Below are positions 26,741 to 35,305 of a stretch of 64,000 bases of DNA, in pieces (position 1 is the stretch's first letter; the number at the start of each line of letters is the position of its first letter). Source of the stretch: Novosphingobium mathurense (lineage in GTDB: Bacteria; Pseudomonadota; Alphaproteobacteria; Sphingomonadales; Sphingomonadaceae); the NCBI RefSeq assembly GCF_900168325.1, contig NZ_FVZE01000003.1, forward strand, positions 310,001 to 374,000, given 5' to 3'. A program made the position numbers and the translations under genes. A model generated the notes under the pieces. It was given only the letters and a program-made list of their open reading frames with translations, made no database searches and had not been told where the DNA came from.

Positions 26741-27712
26741 TTACTTCTTGCCCGAGAGGCGGTTGATGAGCTTGCGGGCAATGCCGGTGGTGTGTTTGTC
26801 TTGCGCGCCATAGCCCGGCTGCATCACCGAAACGGTAATGGCATCGCGCACGACGATGCTTTCGTCCCGAGCCTGCGCGGGCGTTGGGGCGGCCTTGTTT
26901 AGATCGATGACCACGCCAGGCAGGCTCTGTCCGCCCGCGCCCATGGCGCGCGCCACGGGGGACTGGCTCATGTCCTCGGTGAAGTGGACATCGTAGGCGT
27001 TGTAGGTGCCCACGCGGGTTAGCTTCCAGCTGTCCTTTGCAAGGTCATCGGGAAAGTTGACATTGAGCGAAATGCCCGCGGGTAGCAGGGACCTGCCGGC
27101 CGCACCTGCGTCCAGCGCGTCGACCAGTTCGGCAGACAGCGCCGCAACGGTCGCGGATTGCGGATTGGCGAGGCCGGTATTGTCGGTCGTGCCGACGCCG
27201 GCGCTGAGGGCCACGGCCGGGATGCCACGGGCCGATGCATATTGCACGACATTGACAGTGCCCGAGCTGACGATGATCTGGCCGACGTTTTGCCCCTCGT
27301 TCGGGCCGGACAGGACAAGGTCGGGTGCCTTCGCCCAACGCTTTTGCGCCAGGACATCTATCCCGTAGAGGACGGCCATCACCGGAGTCCCGTCGACATA
27401 GTTGAAGTCTTGCGCGGGGATTCCTTCGCGGTCGATCGGGCCGACGCCGGGTGCGCCTTTCTTCGCAGCGCCATTGTGGCAATCCTGCGAAAGCGGGCCG
27501 AGCGGGCGCATGAACTTCACGGCGCCGCCCATGCCGCTCTGGCCTGTGCAGGGGATCGATACGATGACATCGTGCCCCTCGGCCTTCAGCGCCTTGTACA
27601 GTGCTACCACGTTGCTGGTGAGGCCGTCGTCGTTCGAGACAACGATGTTGCGTGCCTCAGCGAGCGCGGGGGCGGCGACAAGGGCGGTTGCAAGCAGCAA
27701 TCGCGTCAGCAT
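26741..27712 (-). CDS. Exported SurE-family 5'/3'-nucleotidase
   Basis: This 323-residue protein has an N-terminal signal peptide (LLLATALVAAPALA), then the SurE motif SNDDG (about 26-30) with the metal-binding Asp pair and SGPNEGQNVG in mid-sequence. SurE is normally cytoplasmic and acts on nucleoside monophosphates or polyphosphate, so an exported form would release phosphate from periplasmic substrates. AAAGGA lies eight bases before the ATG. It lies between the TetR and SDR genes on the same strand. Confidence 0.9.
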   Translation of the reverse strand: MLTRLLLATALVAAPALAEARNIVVSNDDGLTSNVVALYKALKAEGHDVIVSIPCTGQSGMGGAVKFMRPLGPLSQDCHNGAAKKGAPGVGPIDREGIPAQDFNYVDGTPVMAVLYGIDVLAQKRWAKAPDLVLSGPNEGQNVGQIIVSSGTVNVVQYASARGIPAVALSAGVGTTDNTGLANPQSATVAALSAELVDALDAGAAGRSLLPAGISLNVNFPDDLAKDSWKLTRVGTYNAYDVHFTEDMSQSPVARAMGAGGQSLPGVVIDLNKAAPTPAQARDESIVVRDAITVSVMQPGYGAQDKHTTGIARKLINRLSGKK

Positions 27713-27822
27713 CGGGTATATCCTTTCTTGTGTTTGATGGGGCCCTTGCATGTCTTGCGAGGGCCAGTCGTCTCGCGTCTAGGATCGAGCTTTTTCTGTT
27801 TTATGTCAGTTATTTCGGTCAA

Positions 27823-28446
27823 TCACGGTTCGCCTTGAAGAACGGCTGCCCGGATCAGTCGGCGCAGCAAGCGGCGATATTCGTTCAAAGTGTCGGGATC
27901 GCCCGGCTCATAGCGGCGGCTGTCACCGATAAGATTGCTGTTGTTCACGTAGAAGAGGATGCCTCCCGCCACGCCGTTCAGCACGAACATCGGGGAGACC
28001 GGACGGAAGCTGCCACTCGCCACCCCCTCGTTGACGATGGCTTCCAGATCGTCGAGCGCCACGAACGAGAACTCGATGGGATTGCCGCCGCGCGGACGCA
28101 CATCGGCGATCAGGCGCTGGATGATCCGCGCAGCGGTGGGCCGGGCAACCATGAAATCCAGCCAGGCGTCGGTCAGCGCGATGAGGCGCTCCAACGGACC
28201 GGTGATAGTCTCCAGACGCTCGCGTGAGAACTCGTGCATGGCATTGAAGATGTCCGCTTCGACGGCATCGTAGAGCTCCTGCTTGCCGGCGAAGTAATAG
28301 ACCATGGAAGGGCGGCGCACGCCGACGATCTGCGCGATGTCTTCAAGGCGTGCATCGCCGAATCCCACGTCGGCAAAGACGGTTTCAGCGGCTTTCACGA
28401 TCGCCTCGCGCGTTGCCTTGCCGCGTAGGTTTCTGGCTGCCTTCAT
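27823..28446 (-). CDS. TetR/AcrR family transcriptional regulator
   Basis: This 207-residue repressor has a helix-turn-helix at about residues 10-56 (TREAIVKAAETVFADVGF, then DIAQIVGVRRPSMVYYFAGKQELYDAV), followed by a helical ligand domain. GGGAGAA precedes the start. It is divergent from a receptor gene, and the 133-base gap holds a perfect 14-bp inverted repeat, so it probably represses both itself and the receptor until a ligand binds. Confidence 0.93.
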   Translation of the reverse strand: MKAARNLRGKATREAIVKAAETVFADVGFGDARLEDIAQIVGVRRPSMVYYFAGKQELYDAVEADIFNAMHEFSRERLETITGPLERLIALTDAWLDFMVARPTAARIIQRLIADVRPRGGNPIEFSFVALDDLEAIVNEGVASGSFRPVSPMFVLNGVAGGILFYVNNSNLIGDSRRYEPGDPDTLNEYRRLLRRLIRAAVLQGEP

Positions 28447-28502
28447 TAACTTCTCCCTGCCTCACGATCCGACCGGGACACGATAGTCGGTCGAAGCACC
28501 GC

Positions 28503-28536
28503 TTGCTTTTCTACCTTCATGTAGGTAGAAAAGCAA
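28503..28536. promoter_or_regulatory. Perfect palindrome, likely TetR operator
   Basis: TTGCTTTTCTACCT, a 6-base spacer, then its exact reverse complement at 28523-28536. It lies between the divergent TetR-family gene and receptor gene, 43 bases before the receptor ATG, where a repressor would block transcription. The length and symmetry suit a TetR dimer or pair of dimers. Confidence 0.75.
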
Positions 28537-28579
28537 ATGCGTAAGCAATGCTGCTTTATGATACGCATTGGGAGGATGC

Positions 28580-30739
28580 ATGAAACACTTTTCAAAAACC
28601 CGCGCATTTCTGTGCGCTGGCGCCGCGACGATGGCCTTGGCGGTTCCTGCAATGGCTGAAGAAGCCGGCAACGAATCGGGCTTTAACGAAATCGTGGTCA
28701 CCGCACAGAAGCGTGAAGAGTCGCTCAAGGACGTGCCGGTTTCCATCGTCGCGCTCGGCCTCGCGGACCTTGAAAACAAGGGCGTTACCGACCTTACCGA
28801 TCTCAAGACCCAGGTGCCGGGCCTGCAGGTAACGCCTCACCCGAACAGCGCGATTACTGCGCGCGTGTTCATGCGCGGGGTCGGTAACAACGACGACCAG
28901 ATCACCATGGACCCCAGCGTCGCGGTCTATATCGACGGCGTCTATGTCGCACGCAGCCAGGGTCTTGCCTCCGATGTCGCCGAATTGGAGCGGGTCGAAG
29001 TGCTGCGCGGTCCGCAGGGATCGCTCTACGGTCGCAATGCCACCGGCGGCGCAATCAACTTCATTACCCGTGCGCCCGAGCTTGGCCAGTTCGGATTCGA
29101 ACAGAAGCTGACTTATGGCAACTACGATCAGTTCCGCTCGCGCACCCGCGTGAACATTCCTGTAGGCAATACGCTGGCGGTCGAACTGGGTTATCTACAT
29201 GCGCAGCTCGATGGCTACGTCGACAACCTGGGAACGGGCGTGAAGCGCTTCGGGGATCAGCGCCGCGACGGCTATCGCGCAGCGGCCCTGTGGCAGCCGG
29301 GCGATACGGTGCAGGTGCGCTATACTTACGATCGTTCCGAAATCGACGATACGCCGGCATTCATCGCCTACGTCCCGTTCTATCCGCAAATGGCCGACCG
29401 TCCCACCGCAGGCTCGCCTTCGGTCAGCAACCTGCAGGCCAATGCGGTCGTCTCGCAGGGGCACAATTTGACGGCAAGCTGGGATGTCTCGGATGACGTC
29501 ACGATCAAGTCGATCACCGGCTACCGCAAGCTGCGCAATCGCACGATGCAGGACTATCACAGCGGCGTCTTCGGACCTTTCCCGTTGTTCCGTACGGCCT
29601 TCGATTCCAGCCAGGACCAGTTCAGTCAGGAACTCCAACTGATCGGCAGCGCCTTCGACAAGCGGCTGGAATATGTCCTGGGTCTCTACTATTTCGATGA
29701 GAGCGCGCACAGCTTCGACACCACGGTTGTTCCCGGGCGCCCGCGAAGCGAACGCACCGTCACTATCGATAACAGGGCCTATGCCGTCTACGCACAGGCT
29801 ACATACAACCCGGCTATCCTCGATGATCGGCTTTTCGTCACGTTGGGCGGTCGCTGGTCGCGCGATGAGCGCAAGGCGACCCTGCAGGACGTGGCGGTGC
29901 CTTCTGCGGGCGACCCCATCGTCGGTACGCCGGGGAACGGTGATCGCGCATTCGAGAATTTCAGCCCCAGTGCCTCGCTGCGCCTAGCGCTGAGCGACAC
30001 TACGAGCATCTATGGCAAGGTCGTCTCCGGCTACAAGACCGGTGGCTTCAATGTGCGCGCCAGTTCGGTCGATCGCTTCAACGCAGGCTTCGGGCAGGAG
30101 ACGTTGACCTCTTACGAATTCGGCGTGAAATCGGAACTGCTCGACCGGCGTCTGCGGGTGAATGCGGCGCTCTTCACCACCAAGTACGACGACATCCAGG
30201 TCAACGTGCAGTCCGATCCCAACAACATCGCCCGAACCGACGTGCTCAATGCAGGCAAGGCGACGATCAAGGGCTTCGAGCTCGACTTCTCGCTGCGCCC
30301 GACGAACGGCCTGACGATCTCGGCCAACTATGCCTACCTCGATGCCAAGTACGATCGCATCGTCGACGGCGCGGGCAATGATGTCACTGCGCAGTTCACT
30401 TACATCCAGGCACCCAAGCATACACTAGTGACCAGCGTGGAATACGAGTTCCCGCCTAGCCCCATCGGGACCTTCGCTATCTATGCGGATTACTTCACCA
30501 AGAGCCGCTATTCCTCGTCGACTTCGGACCCGCGCTATATCATCGGCGACTATGGTCTGCTTAACGGTCGTATCACGCTGTCGGACATTCCGGTCGGCTT
30601 CGGCAACTGGCAACTTGCCGTCTTCGGTCGCAACCTGACCGACAAGGTCTACTACGCCGATCACTTCAACGCCGGTGTTCCGAGCGCCTTCTTCGGCCAG
30701 CCGCGCACGTACGGCGTGGAGCTGTCCTTCAAATACTGA
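28580..30739 (+). CDS. TonB-dependent receptor
   Basis: This 719-residue receptor has a signal peptide ending in VPAMA, a TonB box EIVVTAQKR, and a plug with VFMRGVGNNDDQITMDPSVAVYIDGVY and LERVEVLRGPQGSLYGRNATGG. The barrel ends ...ELSFKY. It belongs to the common sphingomonad receptor type used for hydrophobic carbon sources and some iron chelates. GGAGG lies just before ATG 28580. It is probably under the divergent TetR-family repressor. Confidence 0.94.
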   Translation: MKHFSKTRAFLCAGAATMALAVPAMAEEAGNESGFNEIVVTAQKREESLKDVPVSIVALGLADLENKGVTDLTDLKTQVPGLQVTPHPNSAITARVFMRGVGNNDDQITMDPSVAVYIDGVYVARSQGLASDVAELERVEVLRGPQGSLYGRNATGGAINFITRAPELGQFGFEQKLTYGNYDQFRSRTRVNIPVGNTLAVELGYLHAQLDGYVDNLGTGVKRFGDQRRDGYRAAALWQPGDTVQVRYTYDRSEIDDTPAFIAYVPFYPQMADRPTAGSPSVSNLQANAVVSQGHNLTASWDVSDDVTIKSITGYRKLRNRTMQDYHSGVFGPFPLFRTAFDSSQDQFSQELQLIGSAFDKRLEYVLGLYYFDESAHSFDTTVVPGRPRSERTVTIDNRAYAVYAQATYNPAILDDRLFVTLGGRWSRDERKATLQDVAVPSAGDPIVGTPGNGDRAFENFSPSASLRLALSDTTSIYGKVVSGYKTGGFNVRASSVDRFNAGFGQETLTSYEFGVKSELLDRRLRVNAALFTTKYDDIQVNVQSDPNNIARTDVLNAGKATIKGFELDFSLRPTNGLTISANYAYLDAKYDRIVDGAGNDVTAQFTYIQAPKHTLVTSVEYEFPPSPIGTFAIYADYFTKSRYSSSTSDPRYIIGDYGLLNGRITLSDIPVGFGNWQLAVFGRNLTDKVYYADHFNAGVPSAFFGQPRTYGVELSFKY

Positions 30740-30743
30740 CAGG

Positions 30744-30784
30744 GAAAGGGCCGCGATCATCCTCCCGATGGTCGCGGCCCTTTC
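30744..30784 (+). terminator. Rho-independent terminator after a receptor gene
   Basis: A 13-bp perfect stem (GAAAGGGCCGCGA with 30772-30784), extended by weaker pairs toward the loop, starts four bases after the receptor stop. Its A-rich and T-rich flanks could also serve the convergent flavin reductase gene. Confidence 0.85.
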
Positions 30785-30862
30785 GTGGCTGTGCTCCGTT
30801 AGGGGAACTGGCTGCAGGCGGGGCCGTCACGATCCCGCCTTTCGTGCGAAGCCTTGTTTGGA

Positions 30863-31381
30863 TCAGGCAGCCTTGGCCGTAATCGGAGCGAGGCGACCGA
30901 GGCTGCCATTGGCCCAGCCCAATATCTCTTGCCCCCCGTTCGAACGCAGGTCGTAGACCTTGCCGACAAGCACGTCATGCGTGCCGAAAGGCAGGCATTC
31001 CCCTATCTCGCAGAACAGGTTGGCCGGCGCGCTATCGATATACCAGACTTTGCCGGAGCGCTGCCATTCGGGGCCGACAAATCGCCGGTCGCGGCCATGG
31101 TAGCTGGCAAAGGGCTCCAGTGCGGCGTGGTGCTCGCTTGCCAGCAGGTTCACACAGAAACGGCCGGCACGGATCATCGCGTCATGAGCGGAGCCCGAGC
31201 GGTTGATGGCTATCGCCATCGCGCAAGGTTCGAGCGAAACCGGCATCATGGCCGACATCGCAAGGCCCACGGGTTCCTCGGTCTGGGGATCGTAACTGGT
31301 CACGATGCCGACCGGTGCGGGAAGGTGCCTGAGGACCCGCTTCATCTGGTCTGCAAAGGCGGAGTTTTCTGTTTGCTGCAT
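30863..31381 (-). CDS. Flavin reductase domain protein (FMN-binding split barrel)
   Basis: This 172-residue protein has the flavin-reductase-like fold of two-component monooxygenase partners: PVGIVTSYDPQTEEPVGLAMSAMMPVSLEP, then GRFCVNLLASEH and the C-terminal GKVYDLRSN. It would reduce FMN or FAD with NAD(P)H and supply it to an oxygenase. The luciferase-like monooxygenase at 36460 is the most obvious candidate. ATG 31381 is preceded by an ideal AAGGAGG eight bases away. TTTGCGTTA lies about 80 bases upstream on the coding strand. Confidence 0.9.
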   Translation of the reverse strand: MQQTENSAFADQMKRVLRHLPAPVGIVTSYDPQTEEPVGLAMSAMMPVSLEPCAMAIAINRSGSAHDAMIRAGRFCVNLLASEHHAALEPFASYHGRDRRFVGPEWQRSGKVWYIDSAPANLFCEIGECLPFGTHDVLVGKVYDLRSNGGQEILGWANGSLGRLAPITAKAA

Positions 31382-31460
31382 GACCGTGCCTCCTTTGATA
31401 CGCAAAATCGGCAATCAAATGCGATTAAGGCAATGCTTGCACTGTATCATAGAGCATATC

Positions 31461-31481
31461 TAACGCAAATCGTCAATTGCG
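31461..31481. promoter_or_regulatory. TTTGCGTTA-type motif upstream of the flavin reductase gene
   Basis: TAACGCAAA on the plus strand (31461-31469) reads TTTGCGTTA toward the gene, 80 bases upstream of its ATG. It forms part of a short inverted repeat CGCAA-N8-TTGCG (31464-31481). The same 9-mer occurs before two OYE genes and one SDR. Confidence 0.45.
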
Positions 31482-31529
31482 GGCGCGCAAGGTCGCGGGC
31501 TGGTTATCCCGCCAGTCAGGTGGAAAGGA

Positions 31530-32009
31530 TCAGTCGGATTCGCCGGGCTTGGTGATCTTCGCCATTCGGGCGTTGTACTTGATCGTCTTGACCGCAATCG
31601 AAGTCTCGACGTGATGCACGCCTTCGATCGTGAGAATGCGGTCGGAGGCGGTCTCGACCAGCGTGTCAAGTTCCTCGAACAGGCCGAAGGCGGTAATGTT
31701 GAACTGACCCATGGTCAGCAGGACGGCATTGATCAGCGGAACCTGGGCGATGGCGTCGGCCACTTCGCGGACCCGGTCCACTTCCGCCTGGACGTTGATG
31801 AAGGCCAGGCGTGTCTTGCTGGCAATCTCGTATCCCGTGATGGCGGTGAAGGCGAGCAGTCCGTCCTGCTGCAGCCTTTTTATGCGACCGCGTACGGTGC
31901 CTTCGGTCACGCCAAGGTCGGTCGCGATCCGCCGGTTGGACACGCGCGCATCGCGGGCCAGAAGGCGGATCAGATCCTGGTCCAGTTCGTCGAGGACGAT
32001 ATCGCTCAT
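31530..32009 (-). CDS. Lrp/AsnC family transcriptional regulator
   Basis: This 159-residue regulator has an N-terminal helix-turn-helix (LDQDLIRLLARDARVSNRRIATDLGVTEGTVRGRIKRL region, about residues 8-50) and a C-terminal RAM ligand domain ending in VHHVETSIAVKTIKYN. It is one base downstream of a second, divergent-in-sequence Lrp protein. The two are probably co-translated and could form mixed oligomers. Confidence 0.92.
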   Translation of the reverse strand: MSDIVLDELDQDLIRLLARDARVSNRRIATDLGVTEGTVRGRIKRLQQDGLLAFTAITGYEIASKTRLAFINVQAEVDRVREVADAIAQVPLINAVLLTMGQFNITAFGLFEELDTLVETASDRILTIEGVHHVETSIAVKTIKYNARMAKITKPGESD

Positions 32010-32010
32010 G

Positions 32011-32484
32011 TTACTGGCCCTCTTCGATCGGGGCGACGTCGAACTGGTATTTCACCACGTCGACGACAACGGCCGGGGTCATCGAGCGGATGCCCCGAAC
32101 TTTCGAGAGCGTATCGAACAGGAACGCATTGAGTTCGGAAAATTCCTTGAGTGCAACCAGCACGTCGATGTCGTAGCGGCCAGTGACGAGATGGACGGCG
32201 AAAATCTCCGGCAGCTCGGCAAGTTCATGGGCGACATCAGACGCACGGCGGCCATCGATTTCGATGGCAATCTTCATCAGGACGTTGAAGCCATGCGCCG
32301 AAAAGTCCGAGACGCCGACGACGCGCAACTGGTTGGCGTCTTCCATGCGCTTGATGCGCGTGGAAACCGTTGTGGCCGTAAGACCCAGCGTTTCAGCGAT
32401 CTGCTGGTTGTTGGCACGTCCATTGAGACGCAGTTGCTCGACGATCGCGTGATCGGTAGCATCGAAACTGAACGACTGGCTCAT
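32011..32484 (-). CDS. Lrp/AsnC family transcriptional regulator
   Basis: This 157-residue protein has a helix-turn-helix (DATDHAIVEQLRLNGRANNQQIAETLGLTATTVSTRIKRM region, about residues 7-48) and a RAM domain with ITGRYDIDVLV-like VTGRYDIDVLVAL. GGGGG precedes ATG 32484; a longer start upstream reads basic, non-family sequence. It is the first gene of a two-regulator operon located between the flavin reductase and the OYE gene. A role in controlling those enzymes is plausible but unproven. Confidence 0.92.
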   Translation of the reverse strand: MSQSFSFDATDHAIVEQLRLNGRANNQQIAETLGLTATTVSTRIKRMEDANQLRVVGVSDFSAHGFNVLMKIAIEIDGRRASDVAHELAELPEIFAVHLVTGRYDIDVLVALKEFSELNAFLFDTLSKVRGIRSMTPAVVVDVVKYQFDVAPIEEGQ

Positions 32485-32625
32485 ATCCCCCGGGCGTACC
32501 TGATTTGCCTTACGCGCCGATGATTTGCGCGTCGCTGCCCCCTTCGTCAACCGTGGCACCGGCTTTTTCAGACTTTCCCGGTACGCGATGGGGCCAGGGC
32601 AATGCCTCGTGCGGGGGCGATGCGA

Positions 32626-34842
32626 TCATCCATGGGTCAGTTCTCCCTGTTTTGCGCGGGCCGGTTCCAAGCCGCAGACTTGGGCCACGGCATCGGCGGC
32701 GCCGCGCATGGCGCCTTCGATGTAGCTGACGCCGGTGGCATCGCCGAAGACATGCACTTTCATGCCGGCGGCCTCGATCGCTTCCGCCAGCGAGGTATCG
32801 CCATGTGCGCCGCGCGCGACGATCACGTGCCCTGCGCGCACGGATCGGTTCTCGCCGGACGCATCTGTGAAGGTCACGTGATTCTTGGTGATGGCGATGT
32901 CGGATGCGCCGGCATGAAGCCCAACGCCATGTTCGGCAAGCTCGGCCAGCATACGCATGCGGCGCACCAGCATCAGGCCCTTGCCCATGCGCGGGGCCTC
33001 GTCGATGACGTGAACCTTGCGGCCGCGCTCGACTAGGAATTCAGCCAGTTCCAGCCCGACCAGCTCGCCGCCGATGATGGCGATCTCATCGGCCAGCGGC
33101 ATCCAGGTCCGTGTGGCCTTGCGGACCAGCGACAGGTTCGCGCTCGCGCCGGTCGCTGCGCCGATCTTCGTTGCCATGCGCGAAAACAGCGAAGTCTTGC
33201 GCTTGAGTTCGCTGGTCGTCTCGCCCAGCATCATGTTGCGCATGTCGTCGCCCGAATAGACATGCTCCAGGTCGCTGCCCGGCAGGGGCGGCATATCGCG
33301 CACGGCGCCGGTCGCGACGAGCACCGTCTCGACGCCAAGGCCGGCCAGAAGCTCGGGGGTCGCCTCGGTGGAGAGGCGGACGTCGATACCGGCTTCGGCG
33401 ACCTGACGGCGCAGCCAGTTGAGGATGCGCTCGTTGGGTTCATAGGCGAGCGAGGCGAAGCGCAGCGTTCCGCCAAGCCGATCCGATTTCTCGATCAGCG
33501 TTACCTTGCGCCCGCGCGCTGCCAGCCTGCGGGCTGCTTCCATGCCGCCCGGTCCGCCGCCGACGACGGCGATGCGTCCGGCTTGCGGGGCTTGCGGAGC
33601 TGCGCCAGCGGATTTGCGGCATCGCGATTCAAAGCCGAGGTCGGGGTTCACCGCGCATCGCACCACCTCGCCCATGTAGATCGCCGAGATGCAGGTGTAG
33701 CAGTAGATGCAGGGACGCACTTCGTCGGGAGCGCCCCGTGTCAGCTTGGCGGGCAGGTGTGGATCGGCCAGCAATTTGCGGCCCATCGCAATGAAGTCGA
33801 GCTCGCTCTTGCCGATGGCCCTGTCCGCGACTTCGGGTTCGACCCGGCCCGAGCCGATCACCGGAATCGATACGGCAGAGCGGATCTGCGCCGTTGCCTC
33901 CAGGTTCCATGCCTCTATCTGCGGGGTATGCGATTGCGAATGAAGTTTGCCGTTGCCCGTCTCATGGTAGGCGGTGACGGTGATCGCGTCGGCGCCGGCC
34001 CGTTCGACCAGTCTGGCAAGGTCCTTCGCAAGATCGATGGTGATGGCACCTTCCTTGCCGACCTCGCGGGAGTCGATCTTCATCCAGACGGGGAAGTCGG
34101 GGCCCACTTCGGCACGAACCGCGCGGATCACCTCGAGCGCCAAGCGCGCGCGGTTTTCGAGAGGACCGCCATACTCGTCTGTGCGCTTGTTCGAATAGGG
34201 CGAGATGAACGAAGACAGGAGGTAGCCGTGGCCACCGTGGATTTCGATGCCGTCGAATCCTGCCTGCCTGGCGCGGCGCGCTGCCTCGGCGAACTGCCGA
34301 ACGACCAGGTCGATGTCGGATTTCTCAAGCACCTTGATCTGCGGGACCGGCAGGCCCTGCATGCCGGCCAGTTCCTCCATCAGGAAGTAGTCGGTGAAAT
34401 TGCCTTTGGGATTGGGCGGAAATCCCGGTGCCCAGAGCGGTTCGCCATAAGCGAAAGCGGAATGGGCGGCGACGAGGCCGCCATGGTGGAGCTGCGCGGC
34501 GATCTTGGCCCCGTGCGTGTGCACGCGGCGGGTCAGCTCTTGCAGCCCGGGCAGGAAGCGGTCGTCGGATATGGCGGTCTGGTTGATCGACACTGCGCCG
34601 ACCGGCCATGCCACCCCGGTAACGCCTGAAATGATCAGTCCAGCACCACCGCGCGCCTGTTCCTCGTGGTAGGCGATCAGGCGCTCGCCAACCGTTCCGT
34701 CCGGTTCCGACAGGCTAACGCCCATCGCCGTAACTGCGATCCGGTTGCGCAATGTCATCGAACCGATGCGGCCCTCCGACAGGAGATAAGGAAACTGGTT
34801 TGACGCCACGATACTTTTGCTCCGCCCTCTGGGCCTCTCCAT
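32626..34842 (-). CDS. NADH:flavin oxidoreductase, 2,4-dienoyl-CoA reductase-like
   Basis: This 738-residue flavo-iron-sulfur reductase has an N-terminal OYE barrel (about 18-370) with the ligand-binding pair His202/His205 in IHGGHGYL. An iron-sulfur cluster motif has Cys378, 381, 384 and 396, and a C-terminal FAD/NAD(P) domain has VVGGGPGG near 424-430. It should reduce activated double bonds using NAD(P)H. Cysteine spacing is C-x2-C-x2-C-x11-C, one residue shorter than E. coli FadH. ATG 34842 has a weak ribosome site; GTG 34809, with GGAG upstream, is an alternative start. Confidence 0.92.
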   Translation of the reverse strand: MERPRGRSKSIVASNQFPYLLSEGRIGSMTLRNRIAVTAMGVSLSEPDGTVGERLIAYHEEQARGGAGLIISGVTGVAWPVGAVSINQTAISDDRFLPGLQELTRRVHTHGAKIAAQLHHGGLVAAHSAFAYGEPLWAPGFPPNPKGNFTDYFLMEELAGMQGLPVPQIKVLEKSDIDLVVRQFAEAARRARQAGFDGIEIHGGHGYLLSSFISPYSNKRTDEYGGPLENRARLALEVIRAVRAEVGPDFPVWMKIDSREVGKEGAITIDLAKDLARLVERAGADAITVTAYHETGNGKLHSQSHTPQIEAWNLEATAQIRSAVSIPVIGSGRVEPEVADRAIGKSELDFIAMGRKLLADPHLPAKLTRGAPDEVRPCIYCYTCISAIYMGEVVRCAVNPDLGFESRCRKSAGAAPQAPQAGRIAVVGGGPGGMEAARRLAARGRKVTLIEKSDRLGGTLRFASLAYEPNERILNWLRRQVAEAGIDVRLSTEATPELLAGLGVETVLVATGAVRDMPPLPGSDLEHVYSGDDMRNMMLGETTSELKRKTSLFSRMATKIGAATGASANLSLVRKATRTWMPLADEIAIIGGELVGLELAEFLVERGRKVHVIDEAPRMGKGLMLVRRMRMLAELAEHGVGLHAGASDIAITKNHVTFTDASGENRSVRAGHVIVARGAHGDTSLAEAIEAAGMKVHVFGDATGVSYIEGAMRGAADAVAQVCGLEPARAKQGELTHG

Positions 34843-35305
34843 ACTGCGTCCGTTGCCGCAGCCTGCTTGAGATCGGTTCTAGCCGGAAATCAAATAAACG
34901 CAATAAACAAGCTTTATAGTAACGCAAAATGTGCATTATTGGCGTCAAAATACCTGAAAACGCGTACATCTGGGCGTGATGTCATCCGCCTTGAGTGTCA
35001 GGCGTGGAGAGAATCCGTGCCTGCGAGGCTGGTGGGCAAAGTCGTAACGCCTGTCGGCGTCGGGACAGGCATCTGGGCGCACACGATCAGCGTAAACTTG
35101 CGCGGGCATCTGCTGTACACCCGGGCAGCCGTGCCCGCCTTGCCTAGGGGCGGGGGAGGTTCGCGTGTCAGTACGTCTCCCGATGCCAGCCGGAGCGGCC
35201 ATACTGCGCCATTTCCAAAAGTGGACTGAATGCCCCGGTGCGCCCTGTCGCCATTCGCTGGCTCAATGGTCAGATGCCCCACGTGAATGGCGGCGCGCTC
35301 TATCG
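34843..35305. other. Intergenic region upstream of the dienoyl-CoA-reductase-like gene
   Basis: About 460 bases without a convincing gene. It holds an AT-rich segment (34885-34945) with TAACGCAAA at 34920-34928, 78 bases upstream of the OYE start, and the related CAAATAAACGCAATAA nearby. The remainder toward the LuxR gene stop shows no clear structure. Confidence 0.45.
34920..34928. promoter_or_regulatory. TTTGCGTTA motif upstream of the dienoyl-CoA-reductase-like gene
   Basis: TAACGCAAA on the plus strand reads TTTGCGTTA toward the minus-strand gene, 78-86 bases before its ATG. Orientation and distance match the copy before the flavin reductase. Confidence 0.45.

Noticed and set aside
31530..32484. 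Tandem Lrp proteins as AhbA/AhbB siroheme decarboxylase subunits
   Set aside because: Both keep ordinary Lrp helix-turn-helix sequences and RAM domains, and no heme d1 or siroheme genes are near.
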